Shown here in pieces: positions 1 through 7,662 of a stretch of 38,998 bases of DNA. The translations under genes were made by a program, and so were the position numbers. Within the stretch, counting starts at the first letter, position 1. Each line of letters starts with the position of its first letter. The notes beneath the pieces are model-generated. The model saw nothing but the letters and a program-made list of their open reading frames with translations, made no database searches and had not been told where the DNA came from. The DNA is from an uncultured Collinsella sp. (GTDB lineage: Bacteria; Actinomycetota; Coriobacteriia; Coriobacteriales; Coriobacteriaceae), in NCBI GenBank assembly GCA_958452935.1, contig CAUDVX010000015.1, forward strand, positions 1-38,998. The letters run 5' to 3'.

Positions 1-2
1 TG

Positions 3-728
3 CACAACCCCGACCCCGAGGCGCCCGATGACCTGCTCGAAGGCGTTAAGGCCATTCGCCACATGCACCTGCGCGTCATCGATGAGACCGGTTTCTTTAC
101 CGCCGACGAGATGCTCTACCCGTCCAACTACCAGTACCTCGTCGACCTGCTGAGCTACGTCGCCGTAGGCGCCCGCTCGGTCGAAAACCAGGAGCATCGC
201 TTGGTATCGAGCGGCATTTCGGTGCCTGTGGGCATGAAGAACCCCACCGCCGGTTCCACCACCGTCATGCTCAACTCCATCTACGCCGCCCAGGCACATC
301 AGAGCTTTATCTTCCGCAACTGGGAGGTTGAATGCGACGGCAATCCGCTCGCACACGCCGTCATGCGTGGCTACATCGGTCTCGACGGTCGTACCTACCC
401 CAATTACCACTACGAGCACCTGGAGCGCCTGGCCGAGCGCTATACCGAGCATGCCGGCTATGCCAACCCGGCAGCGGTCATCGACTGCAACCACGACAAC
501 TCGGGCAAACGTCCGCTGGAGCAGTATCGTATTTGCAAGGAGGTGCTCGACAGCTGCCGCCGCAATGAGTCCATCTCTAAGCTAGTCAAGGGCTTTATGA
601 TCGAGTCCTACCTGGAGGACGGCAATCAGCCGGTCGACGGCGGCGTCTTTGGCAAGTCGATCACCGACCCGTGCCTGGGCTGGGAAAAGACCGACTACCT
701 CATCCACGAAATCGCGGAGCGGATTTAG
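3..728 (+). CDS. 3-deoxy-7-phosphoheptulonate (DAHP) synthase, 5' part missing
   Basis: Condenses phosphoenolpyruvate and erythrose-4-phosphate, the first step of the shikimate pathway in the cytoplasm. The reading frame is open from the window edge, so the start lies upstream and only about 241 C-terminal residues of a roughly 350-residue class I (AroF/G/H) enzyme are present. Family landmarks are visible: a GARSVENQEHR stretch near residue 60, then SGISVPVGMKN with the conserved KN, an RGYIGLDGR segment matching the family's RGG region, and DCNHDNSGK near residue 160, which carries a metal-binding His region. The chain ends normally in a helical segment rich in acidic residues. Codon use matches the neighbours. 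The stop is followed within two bases by structured element A. Which isozyme (Phe-, Tyr- or Trp-inhibited) it is cannot be told from this fragment. Confidence 0.9.
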   Translation, partial: HNPDPEAPDDLLEGVKAIRHMHLRVIDETGFFTADEMLYPSNYQYLVDLLSYVAVGARSVENQEHRLVSSGISVPVGMKNPTAGSTTVMLNSIYAAQAHQSFIFRNWEVECDGNPLAHAVMRGYIGLDGRTYPNYHYEHLERLAERYTEHAGYANPAAVIDCNHDNSGKRPLEQYRICKEVLDSCRRNESISKLVKGFMIESYLEDGNQPVDGGVFGKSITDPCLGWEKTDYLIHEIAERI

Positions 729-729
729 A

Positions 730-877
730 GTTACGGCGTTTTACCAAACGCCGTAACGGCTCGACGCTGCAAGCCCGCCAGAGCGGCAATCTGCCTTTCA
801 GCTTCGGCGGCATGACCAGAAGGTCAATGCCGCCTCGCTTCAAGGCACCTTGCTCGCTCTGGCGGGCTTTCGCTGAC
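730..877 (+). repeat. Structured 3' element, copy A
   Basis: Begins two bases after the DAHP synthase stop. Terminal hairpin at 730-757 has 12-bp arms and a TACC loop. A conserved linker at 755-770 carries CTCGACGCTGC. A long outer stem pairs 771-785 with 855-869. An inner stem pairs the TGCCTT and AAGGCA region across a fixed ATCT/ACCT internal loop. A central hairpin lies at 806-834 around GACCAGAAGGTC. The 3' flank is CGCTGAC at 871-877. Copies B (17121-17269) and C (19365-19515) have the same plan with different stem sequences. There is no U-tract, so it is not a plain terminator. Confidence 0.8.
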
Positions 878-902
878 TTTTGCTCTACCTGCGGTGTTGG
901 CG

Positions 903-939
903 GGGTAGCTAATTTAGGATGGGGCTCTTTTAGCTGCCC
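903..939. repeat. Short hairpin with GGGTAGCTAA arms
   Basis: GGGTAGCTAA at 903-912 faces TTAGCTGCCC at 930-939 (one mismatch). The left arm and the next bases (GGGTAGCTAATTT) recur at 15505-15517 just before the AAA ATPase cassette, so this is likely part of a dispersed repeat. No gene is seen between 729 and 1269. That stretch holds, in order, element A, this hairpin, the 952-995 hairpin, the 1048-1168 inverted repeat and a terminator. Confidence 0.5.
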
Positions 940-951
940 GCAAAGTAGTCA

Positions 952-995
952 TTGGGGACGTTCTTGTTTGACTAGTCGTTTAAGAACGTCCCCAA
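952..995. repeat. Hairpin repeat with TTGGGGACGTTCTT arms
   Basis: Perfect 14-bp arms at 952-965 and 982-995 enclose a 16-base loop. The right half, from GACTAGTCG at 970 to 995, is identical over 26 bp to 21977-22002. It is a dispersed repeat whose function is unknown. Confidence 0.7.
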
Positions 996-1047
996 CGACT
1001 ACCCGGGGGAGTTGCCTTCCCTCGTGGCGGTCTTCTAGCAGAAAAAC

Positions 1048-1168
1048 CAAGTGAGTAGGCTTTTTGCAGAAGGCCGAGCACGCCCCAAAACGACATAGCT
1101 CTGACCTGCGGTTTTATTGAGCATTTGTCGCGATGTGCTCGGCAGGTTCAAAAAAGTCTACTCACTTG
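1048..1168. repeat. Long imperfect inverted repeat
   Basis: The arm at 1048-1066 (starting CAAGTGAGTAG) pairs with 1150-1168 (ending CTACTCACTTG). Inside, GCCGAGCAC at 1073-1081 pairs with GTGCTCGGC near 1135-1143. The loop contains GACCTGCGGTTTTATT, a string nearly repeated near 5524-5539. It lies downstream of the convergent gene ends, and its role is not known. Confidence 0.5.
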
Positions 1169-1191
1169 TATCTGAGACGTACCAGATTGGC

Positions 1192-1232
1192 AAAAACCGC
1201 CGCGAAAGGGCCCCTGGTCCCTTCGCGGCGGT
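1192..1232 (-). terminator. Intrinsic terminator of the ABC exporter operon
   Basis: Read on the minus strand, a GC-rich stem (ACCGCCGCGAAGGG paired with CCCTTTCGCGGCGGT) is followed by a TTTTT tract. It lies about 40 bases after the permease stop at 1270, as expected for the end of the two-gene operon. Confidence 0.8.
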
Positions 1233-1269
1233 CATACGCCTCTATTTTTGCGACGGTTTTGCCCGCTTG

Positions 1270-3507
1270 TTATTCGCTGTAGCGGGTGGCGATGACAGCT
1301 TGTACCATGCCGGCGCTCATGAGGTAGGTCACCAGGAAGTAGCCGCCGTAGGCTGCCAGGAAGATTGCACAGGTGAGGCCCACGGTGCCACCGATGCTCA
1401 TATTTCCGAATATGCTCACCAGCTCGATGATCACCTTAAGTGCCACAAAGGAGTGCGCCAGGCCCACTGCCAGCGGGAACAGGAAGAATACCGCTTGCTG
1501 TGCCATCACCGAATGGCGAATCTGGCGGTCGTCACAGCCAATCTGCGCCAGCACACGATAGCTGCGGCTGCCGTCGGCCACGTTGGAGAGTTGCTGGATC
1601 GACAGAATCGCCGCGCATGCAACGACCAATACAAAGCCGATGTAAATGGCTAGGTAGCTAATAAGACCGTTCATTTGCGCTGCTTGCGTGTACATCTCGG
1701 AGCGTGTGATGAAGGTTCCCCACGACCCCGACTCCTTGCCGTCAACGAGCAGATTGTCGAGCACAGTGTATTTAATGCTCTCGTCTGCCTCGGTTGTATC
1801 CATCCCCTGTTTGTAGTTAACGAGCAGACTACTGGAATACGGCTGCAGATTAAGTTGGGACAACAGCTCGTCGGCAACGACGACGGTACCCCCATTACTG
1901 CCCATCGCCGAGTTGGCGATGGCCGCCGTATCTTCGTCCGACTTATCGGTTGCGGGCTTGAGCGTATGCCCGCCCAAGGTAAGGGTATGGCCGCCAGCCA
2001 TATACTTGGTGTACAGGTCGACCAGCTCGCCGCCCATATCACACGTGAGCAGATACTGGTCGTGACCGATGTGCACCGGCTCCTTGCCCATCATCTGGCG
2101 CAGTTTGTTGTACTGACTTGCCGGCGTCACAGACAGGCCTGTCATGTCGGCATTGCTACCCCCGAACGCCTTGGGAAGCTTTTCGCCCATGGTCTTGCAC
2201 ATCTCACTTGGGGTCACCGAAGGATCCGAGCCGCCAAGCGGGTAACTCAGATACGAATCGATCTGCACATGCTCACCGGCAACATCGGCGATATTGACCT
2301 TCTCGCCGGTCTCGTCGTTGTTGTCCGCCGACTTGCCCTTAATACCGTCTGCAACGTTATCGTGATCGATACGATCGCCGTGCCATGCGGAGTACAAATC
2401 GACCGTACTATCGGCCAACACCATGCGATCGGCCTCAGACGGATTGACATACTCTTTGTAGTAGTCGAGCGTTTCGGGCGTGTAATAGACATACGTCTGA
2501 GACACATCAACAGGGTTATAGCGCTCCAGGTTTTCGTTCATCACGTTGCCAATCGACATACCGCACGTCACCGAAGTGATGGCCAAAAACAGGAGCATCG
2601 CGATGACGCCCATCGAAAAGCACACCGTATTGACCTTGGCCGAAAGCTGGCGCACGGTAAACATGTTGAGGCCGCGCCAATACACGCCGCGCAGGCTCTG
2701 CACCAGCTTGATGAGCATGCCCGAGAGTCCCCAGAACAGGGCAAAGGTGCCCACGGTAACCATAGCGGTCGTAATACCAAACTGGTTCATGGCCTCTTGC
2801 AGCTTGCTGTCCGTCGCGGTTAGCGGGAACCCATCACGTAGCAGACGGTAATAGGCCACGCCCACCAGCACCGCGCCCACGGCAAAGATGGCAATCGCGA
2901 TCCAGGGGTTGCGTGTCTTGATGCTCTCGTTGCGACGCTCGGCACCCATAAGCTCGATGAGTTTGGTACGACGCACGGCGCGAAGGTTCAGCAGTAGCGT
3001 GAGCACAAACATTACGAGCATGCAGGCAAGGGTCAGGTTGAACGCATGCACCGAGAAAAAGAAGTGGAAATTGGCGATCTGTGTCTTAAAAAGCGAGGCC
3101 GTAAAGAACGTCATAAGCTGGGAGAGTCCCACACCCAGCACAATGCCGGCGACAAAGGCCACCACCGAGACAATCACCGTCTCGAGCGCCATGATCGTGG
3201 CGACGCGCCCACGCCCCATGCCGAGCACCTGGTACAGGCCAAACTCCTTCTTGCGGCGTTTCATGATGAAGTTATTGGCATACACCATCAAAAAGGCCAT
3301 GACACCGGCCAAAAAGTACGTCAGGTCGCCGAGCATGCTGCCCATTACCTGCGCCAAGCCCTTTTCATCGATTCCGGCGATGTCGACCTGCATCGAGATG
3401 GTGTTAAAGGCATAGAAGACCGTGACGCCCAGGGTGAGCGTCAAAAGGTAGACAAGGTAGTCGCGGCCGGCGCGGCGGACGTTGCCCCAAGCGAGTTTAC
3501 AGAGCAT
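1270..3507 (-). CDS. FtsX/BceB-type ABC transporter permease
   Basis: Large membrane subunit of an ABC exporter of the MacB/FtsX superfamily (about 745 residues). One hydrophobic segment lies near residue 20 (YLVYLLTLTLGVTVFYAF), three more by residue 175, further ones around residues 210-300, and three at the C-terminus. A hydrophilic region of about 300 residues between them is probably extracellular. This resembles BceB-like permeases, which sense and remove cell-wall-targeting peptides. The start ATG at 3507 has GAGGG seven bases upstream and overlaps the ATPase stop by 11 bases; a GTG at 3519 is the alternative. It forms an operon with the upstream ATPase gene and is closed by the terminator at 1192-1232. 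No histidine kinase or response regulator is adjacent, so the peptide-resistance role is inferred from family only. Confidence 0.85.
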   Translation of the reverse strand: MLCKLAWGNVRRAGRDYLVYLLTLTLGVTVFYAFNTISMQVDIAGIDEKGLAQVMGSMLGDLTYFLAGVMAFLMVYANNFIMKRRKKEFGLYQVLGMGRGRVATIMALETVIVSVVAFVAGIVLGVGLSQLMTFFTASLFKTQIANFHFFFSVHAFNLTLACMLVMFVLTLLLNLRAVRRTKLIELMGAERRNESIKTRNPWIAIAIFAVGAVLVGVAYYRLLRDGFPLTATDSKLQEAMNQFGITTAMVTVGTFALFWGLSGMLIKLVQSLRGVYWRGLNMFTVRQLSAKVNTVCFSMGVIAMLLFLAITSVTCGMSIGNVMNENLERYNPVDVSQTYVYYTPETLDYYKEYVNPSEADRMVLADSTVDLYSAWHGDRIDHDNVADGIKGKSADNNDETGEKVNIADVAGEHVQIDSYLSYPLGGSDPSVTPSEMCKTMGEKLPKAFGGSNADMTGLSVTPASQYNKLRQMMGKEPVHIGHDQYLLTCDMGGELVDLYTKYMAGGHTLTLGGHTLKPATDKSDEDTAAIANSAMGSNGGTVVVADELLSQLNLQPYSSSLLVNYKQGMDTTEADESIKYTVLDNLLVDGKESGSWGTFITRSEMYTQAAQMNGLISYLAIYIGFVLVVACAAILSIQQLSNVADGSRSYRVLAQIGCDDRQIRHSVMAQQAVFFLFPLAVGLAHSFVALKVIIELVSIFGNMSIGGTVGLTCAIFLAAYGGYFLVTYLMSAGMVQAVIATRYSE

Positions 3508-4282
3508 CGGAGCCCTCACCGCCCATCATGGCAACGACCTCCATAATGCGGTCGAAGAACTCTCGGCGGTCGGTGTCGCCGCGGCGCAGCTCGGTGAAGA
3601 TCTTGCCGTCGCGAATAAACAGCACTCGACTCGTGTAGCTGGCAGCAAAGCTGTCGTGCGTGACCATGAGCACGGTGGCGCGTAGGCGGCGGTTAAGGGC
3701 CTCCAGGCTCTCGAGCAGCAGGCGGGCGCTCTTGGAATCGAGGGCGCCGGTGGGCTCGTCGGCCATGATCATGGTGGGGTCGGTGACGAGCGCGCGAGCC
3801 GCGGCAACGCGCTGCTGCTGACCGCCGGACATCTGGTAGGGATACTTGTCGAGCACCTGACTGATGGAGAGGCGCGCTGCCACGTCCTGCACGCGGGTCG
3901 AGATCTCTGCCGAGTTTGTGCGGGCGATGGTGAGCGGCAGGGCGATGTTCTCGCGTGCCGTGAGCGTATCGAGCAGGTTGGAGTCCTGGAAGATAAAGCC
4001 GAGCTCCTCGCGGCGGAACTGCGAAAGCTTAGCCTGCTTCATGCGTGTTACATCCTGCCCGTTGATGCGGATCGTGCCACTTGTGGCGCTATCGATGGTC
4101 GACACGCAGTTGAGCAACGTTGACTTGCCCGAGCCCGAAGCGCCCATGATGCCAACAAATTCGCCGCGGTTGACGGTAAAGCTGACGTCGTTGAGCGCGC
4201 GGGTCACGTTGCCCAGCGCTCCATATACCTTTTCGAGATGCGCGACCTCCAGTACCGGGGTCGCCATGTGCGTGGTTTGCAT
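3497..4282 (-). CDS. ABC transporter ATP-binding protein, BceA/LolD-like
   Basis: Cytoplasmic ATPase that powers the permease encoded just downstream. All nucleotide-binding motifs are present and in order: Walker A GASGSGKST near residue 50, a Q-loop in FIFQDSN, signature MSGGQQQRVAAARAL near residue 155, Walker B MIMADEPTGALD with the D-loop, and the H-loop in MVTHD. Length (261 residues) fits the MacB/BceA family. ATG at 4282 has AAAGGA seven bases upstream. The 3' end overlaps the permease start, so translation of the two is probably coupled. The substrate cannot be read from the sequence. Antimicrobial peptide or lipid-cycle protection is the usual role of this arrangement. Confidence 0.9.
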   Translation of the reverse strand: MQTTHMATPVLEVAHLEKVYGALGNVTRALNDVSFTVNRGEFVGIMGASGSGKSTLLNCVSTIDSATSGTIRINGQDVTRMKQAKLSQFRREELGFIFQDSNLLDTLTARENIALPLTIARTNSAEISTRVQDVAARLSISQVLDKYPYQMSGGQQQRVAAARALVTDPTMIMADEPTGALDSKSARLLLESLEALNRRLRATVLMVTHDSFAASYTSRVLFIRDGKIFTELRRGDTDRREFFDRIMEVVAMMGGEGSDAL

Positions 4283-4365
4283 ACCGAGTCCTTTCTTGCG
4301 ATTAGTCTACGGCATCTATAGTCGCAAGAAGACGAGTCGGCTACCATCGATATGGCTTACGCTTG

Positions 4366-4383
4366 CCTTACCGTTGTGTAAGG
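4366..4383. promoter_or_regulatory. Short inverted repeat between divergent genes
   Basis: CCTTAC at 4366-4371 and GTAAGG at 4378-4383 form a small palindrome between the exporter operon (minus) and the Nudix-Vsr gene (plus). It could be a regulator site or a hairpin in a leader. No partner protein is evident. Confidence 0.3.
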
Positions 4384-4430
4384 TACGAGTAGCTACCCTG
4401 CCACGTGTTGATGTTGAGAGAGGACTCCTG

Positions 4431-5420
4431 TTGAAGACTGTTCATGTTGCCGCTGGAATCATTCGCAAGGAAGGATCCGACGAGCTACTGGCCGTGCAGC
4501 GCGGCTACGGCGACATGCAGGGACTTTGGGAGTTCCCCGGTGGCAAGCTCATGCGCGGCGAGTCGCCCGAAGACGCTGTACGCCGCGAACTCATGGAAGA
4601 GCTGCAGGTAAAAGTCACCAACCTGCGCGATTTCTATACCGTTGAGTATGACTACCCCGATTTTCATCTCTCCATGGAGTGCTACTACTGCTCGCTCGCT
4701 GATAAATCCGATGAGCCCCAGAAGCACGACCGCCAGCTCGATATCCGCTGGATTCCGCGCACTTCGCTTGCCACGGTGGAATGGATGCCCGCCGATAAGG
4801 GGCTTATCGATGCTCTGATTGAGTTGAAGGAAGATCGGCTTGAGGCCAACGGCACTGCCAACGACGCCGAGGCCACCACGACCGACGAGCCCGCCACCAA
4901 ACCCAAGCGCGCACCGAAGCGCCGCAGCAAAAAGCGTCCCAAGCCTGGCCTGCTGGACGGCATCGACACCTCGGACCTTTCCGCCGACGAACGTGAACTC
5001 GTGCGCCGTCGCGCCGCTATAAAAAAGTCCATGAAGGGCAACAAGCGCGCCAACACCAAGCCCGAGCTGCTCGTTCGCCAGCGCCTGCGCGCCGCAGGCC
5101 TTACGGGATACCGTCTGGAATGGAAGGTGCCCGGAAAGCCCGACATCGCCTTCCCCGGGCGCAAAATCGCCATCTTCGTCAACGGCTGCTTTTGGCACCG
5201 CTGCCCCAAGTGCAACCCCAGCCAGCCCAAGCGCAACGTTGAGTTTTGGGAGGCAAAGTTTCGTCGCAACGTCGAGCGCGACCGAGCCGCCATCAACGCA
5301 CTTACCCAAATGGGCTGGACGCCCATCACCGTCTGGGAATGCGAGCTCAAGAAAGACCGCATCGACGCCACCATGGAAAAGGTCATCGAGCAGGTACGGG
5401 CTGCAGAGCCGCAGCGCTAA
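4431..5420 (+). CDS. Nudix (MutT-like) hydrolase fused to a Vsr-type endonuclease
   Basis: A 329-residue protein with two repair-related domains. Residues 1-130 are a MutT-like Nudix domain that would hydrolyse oxidised or non-canonical nucleoside triphosphates. The Nudix box starts at G38 and holds R52-E53 and E56-E57; the usual Gly after EEL is Gln. Residues 130-195 are a basic, Pro/Lys-rich linker. Residues 197-325 match very-short-patch repair endonucleases (Vsr): a NTKPELLVRQRLRAAG helix, PGKPDI with the metal-binding Asp, FVNGCFWHRC, FWEAKFRRNVERD and the VWECEL end. The catalytic His found in E. coli Vsr THGCFWH is Asn here. TTG at 4431 is chosen because AGAGGA lies 7-8 bases upstream and the Nudix fold begins directly there; the frame is open further upstream, into the antisense of the ABC gene. 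No C5-methyltransferase partner is in the window. Confidence 0.85.
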   Translation: MKTVHVAAGIIRKEGSDELLAVQRGYGDMQGLWEFPGGKLMRGESPEDAVRRELMEELQVKVTNLRDFYTVEYDYPDFHLSMECYYCSLADKSDEPQKHDRQLDIRWIPRTSLATVEWMPADKGLIDALIELKEDRLEANGTANDAEATTTDEPATKPKRAPKRRSKKRPKPGLLDGIDTSDLSADERELVRRRAAIKKSMKGNKRANTKPELLVRQRLRAAGLTGYRLEWKVPGKPDIAFPGRKIAIFVNGCFWHRCPKCNPSQPKRNVEFWEAKFRRNVERDRAAINALTQMGWTPITVWECELKKDRIDATMEKVIEQVRAAEPQR

Positions 5421-5673
5421 CAGCGAGCATTCACACGCTCCGCACGTCCGCGCCACGTCTACGCCACAAACCTTAGAAAGCCCTTAAGCTCAAAACCTTT
5501 CAAGAGTGTTACTCAATAGCCTTGACCTGCGGTTTCATCGTAACACCAAACCAGGTTAAGCCTTTCTTTAGCGCTTCTTTGCAGCAACCGCGGCATAATA
5601 CTGCCAGCGCACGGGACCTAGCAGCACACCCCGTGCGCAATCTTTTGGTGGACATCGAGGAGGCCGCATAAGC
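5421..5673. other. Intergenic stretch with hairpins
   Basis: No convincing gene. It holds GTGTTAC and GTAACAC arms near 5508-5546, with GACCTGCGGTTTCAT between them (a near match to the loop of the 1048-1168 repeat). It also holds a stem GCGCACGGG/CCCGTGCGC near 5607-5638. A TAATACT box near 5594 could be a -10 element for the following reading frame. Confidence 0.4.
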
Positions 5674-5883
5674 ATGCATTCTTCCAACTGCGCAGCACAG
5701 CAGCCATCCCTAAATCATGCAAACCTTTTCTCCTTCCCCCCGACACAGAGAAACGGCCTCCTCGACTCCCCCACCACAAAAGCCAAACGCTCAACCGACC
5801 AGAGCCACAACTTGCGAGCATCGTTCGAAAGGCTCCAAGCATCCCTAGACAAGGCGTTCCCCGAACAGGCAAGAGCAATCTAA
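5674..5883 (+). CDS. Doubtful small hypothetical protein (69 residues)
   Basis: I do not recognise it. ATG at 5674 has GAGGAGG about 11 bases upstream. The first 40 residues are low-complexity and rich in Ser, Pro, Asn and Thr. The last 25 (from NLRASFERLQASL) could form an amphipathic helix. Codon use is less GC-biased at third positions than in the neighbours. It ends 25 bases before the AraC-type gene and could be a short leader gene or a chance frame. Confidence 0.25.
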   Translation: MHSSNCAAQQPSLNHANLFSFPPTQRNGLLDSPTTKAKRSTDQSHNLRASFERLQASLDKAFPEQARAI

Positions 5884-5896
5884 GCCCATCGCGCTT

Positions 5897-5902
5897 TATA
5901 CT
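5897..5902 (+). promoter_or_regulatory. -10 box TATACT suggesting a leaderless mRNA
   Basis: TATACT ends six bases before the ATG at 5909, so transcription would begin at or next to the start codon. No ribosome-binding site precedes that ATG. This fits leaderless translation, common in actinobacteria. Confidence 0.4.
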
Positions 5903-5908
5903 GATGCC

Positions 5909-6847
5909 ATGCGAAACATGGATCACATAGAATTGCACCGCGGAGGACGCGAAGAAGCGTTTCCCGAGACCGCCGAAGACTGGCCCTATATTGCCGAACG
6001 CGCAGAATTCGCTCGCTATCCGGGCAATTCCGTCCCCTGGCACTGGCATTCCGAAGTTGAGCTTTTCTACATGGAGCAGGGAGCGATTGACTATCGAACG
6101 CGCGCGGCTCATGAGCACGTACGCTTTGAGGAAGGGTCCGCCGGCTTTATCAACGGCGGCGTTTTGCACAGCACGCTGCAATCACCCAATTCGGCGCCAG
6201 CCATTCAAATGCTGCATATCTTTCAGCCGTCGATGCTCGGCGATCCCGCGGGACGTCTCCAAAAGCGCTACATCAATCCATTACTTCAATGTCGAGCCGT
6301 CGATGTGCTCAAATGGTCGCCCACCAACCCCGACGATATGCCCTTTATCGATTTGCTGAAGAGCTCCTTTAGCCACGACCTTCAACGGCCGCAGAACGAG
6401 ATGGCGCTTCGAAATAACTTGTCAGAGCTCTGGATTCAGATTTACGCCAAGGCCGAAACGCTCTTTTCCTCCGACGGCGCCTCTTGGATGACCAGCCGCG
6501 ACGTACAGTTCAAGGCAATCCTGGACTTTATCCGCGCAAACTATGCAGCCGCTATAGATGTGCCCCAGATGGCATCTGCAGCCGGCGTAAGCGAAAGAGA
6601 GTGTTACCGCATTATCGAAACTTGTGCAGGAACGACCCCGGCGGCATATCTACGCGCATACCGCATAAACCGTGCTTGCGAACTTTTGGCACACACCACG
6701 CGAACGGTACAGACAGTCGCGCGCCAATGCGGATTTATAACAGCAAGCCATCTTGGCCAGGTATTTAAAGAACAAATGGGGTGCACTCCTTCGAGCTATC
6801 GAGCAGCGAGGCAGAATCTCGATAGCACCAGGCAGAAATCCCGCTAG
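5909..6847 (+). CDS. AraC-family transcriptional regulator with cupin sensor domain
   Basis: DNA-binding regulator of 312 residues. The N-terminal half has a cupin-like sugar-sensing fold, seen in VPWHWHSEVELFYMEQG near residues 45-62 and GVLHSTLQ near residue 88. The last 100 residues form the double helix-turn-helix domain: IDVPQMASAAGVSERECYRIIETCAGTTP, then VQTVARQCGFITASHLGQVFKEQMGCTPSSYR. A HAD phosphatase gene follows 56 bases downstream on the same strand and may be co-transcribed. No ribosome-binding site precedes ATG 5909 or the in-frame ATG at 5918. Its target is unknown. AraC-type proteins often bind direct repeats about 21 bp apart, the period of the repeat seen at six sugar promoters in this window, but no direct link can be shown. 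Confidence 0.9.
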   Translation: MRNMDHIELHRGGREEAFPETAEDWPYIAERAEFARYPGNSVPWHWHSEVELFYMEQGAIDYRTRAAHEHVRFEEGSAGFINGGVLHSTLQSPNSAPAIQMLHIFQPSMLGDPAGRLQKRYINPLLQCRAVDVLKWSPTNPDDMPFIDLLKSSFSHDLQRPQNEMALRNNLSELWIQIYAKAETLFSSDGASWMTSRDVQFKAILDFIRANYAAAIDVPQMASAAGVSERECYRIIETCAGTTPAAYLRAYRINRACELLAHTTRTVQTVARQCGFITASHLGQVFKEQMGCTPSSYRAARQNLDSTRQKSR

Positions 6848-6903
6848 CCTTTCTTCTGTCACCGCATCAAACTTGCAGGCAAACAACAGAGAGGAGCAAT
6901 CAT

Positions 6904-7527
6904 ATGAAGCACTTTGACCATATCGTATTTGACGTTGATGGGACATTGGCAGATACAGAAGAAAGCGTTCTATCATCGCTTGTCCAGATTGTCCAAGAAG
7001 AGACCGGCAAAACGCTCCCCCGACACGAGCTTGAATTTGCCCTCGGCATACCCGGCAAGGATGCCCTTGAGAAACTTGGAATCTACTCGCAGGCAACGTT
7101 GGATCGCTGGTGCCAAGTTGCCGCCAGCTTTAAAAGCACCATCAGCGTGTTTCCAGGTTTGCTTGAAGTCATCGCAGCACTCGCCGATAGCGGCTGCAAA
7201 CTTGGCATCGTCTCCTCACGTGCGCGCGACGAATACGCAAAAGAAATTGCACCCCTTGGTTTCGATAGGTATTTTGAGCACATCATCCTTGTCGAAGACA
7301 CAACCGAACATAAACCCGCACCCGCACCCATGCTCGAATATCTCCGACGTGCGGGCGCGAATCCTGGCAACGTCGTCTACGTTGGCGACACCGTCTACGA
7401 CGAACAATGCGCAACTTCGGCAGGGGTCAGTTTTGCCAGAGCGGCATGGGGATCACACCAAGACATCCCAAACGCCACCTACAACCTCAAAACCCCCAAC
7501 GACCTGCTAACCCTAACAACCAAGTAA
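6904..7527 (+). CDS. HAD-superfamily phosphatase (phosphoglycolate phosphatase-like)
   Basis: Cytoplasmic phosphohydrolase of 207 residues. HAD motif I is DVDGTLADT (nucleophile Asp near residue 10), motif II is SSRA near residue 112, motif III is the Lys in EHKPAP, and motif IV is GDTVYD near residue 166. A helical cap sits between motifs I and II (about residues 17-80), as in subclass I enzymes such as Gph or beta-phosphoglucomutase. GAGGAG lies about eight bases before ATG 6904. It follows the AraC-type gene with no visible terminator between, so a shared transcript is likely. The substrate is not predictable; phosphoglycolate or a sugar phosphate are usual for this group. Confidence 0.85.
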   Translation: MKHFDHIVFDVDGTLADTEESVLSSLVQIVQEETGKTLPRHELEFALGIPGKDALEKLGIYSQATLDRWCQVAASFKSTISVFPGLLEVIAALADSGCKLGIVSSRARDEYAKEIAPLGFDRYFEHIILVEDTTEHKPAPAPMLEYLRRAGANPGNVVYVGDTVYDEQCATSAGVSFARAAWGSHQDIPNATYNLKTPNDLLTLTTK

Positions 7528-7553
7528 CCCCCGCGCCCCACCCTTTCAGCCCC

Positions 7554-7634
7554 AACGCCACAAGGGCGACGACCTCGAGTAGGTCAACCTGGGAGGGACG
7601 AGGGCTTAGCTCCCCAATCTTTCCGCAGGGGGCA
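7554..7634. repeat. Left-half copy of the 7663-7836 element
   Basis: Begins with AACGCCACAAGGGCGA, identical to 7663-7678. It continues in register with the larger element through GAG, AGG, TGGG, GGG, CTTAG and TTCCGCAG blocks, then stops at about 7634. The matching right half is missing. It looks like a truncated or decayed duplicate. Confidence 0.6.
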
Positions 7635-7662
7635 AAAAGCAACGTCTTATTTTTCCGACACT

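Noticed and set aside
730..877. Treating element A as an ordinary terminator
   Set aside because: No U-tract follows any stem, and the multi-stem plan with conserved loops is shared with B and C.
671..1653. Possible small genes on the plus strand between 671 and 1653
   Set aside because: They run through the hairpin repeats or the antisense of the permease gene and have no recognisable domains or ribosome sites.
3864..4430. N-terminal extension of the Nudix-Vsr protein
   Set aside because: The frame is open but lies antisense to the ABC ATPase gene and has no domain; a TTG with a good ribosome site at 4431 begins exactly at the Nudix fold.
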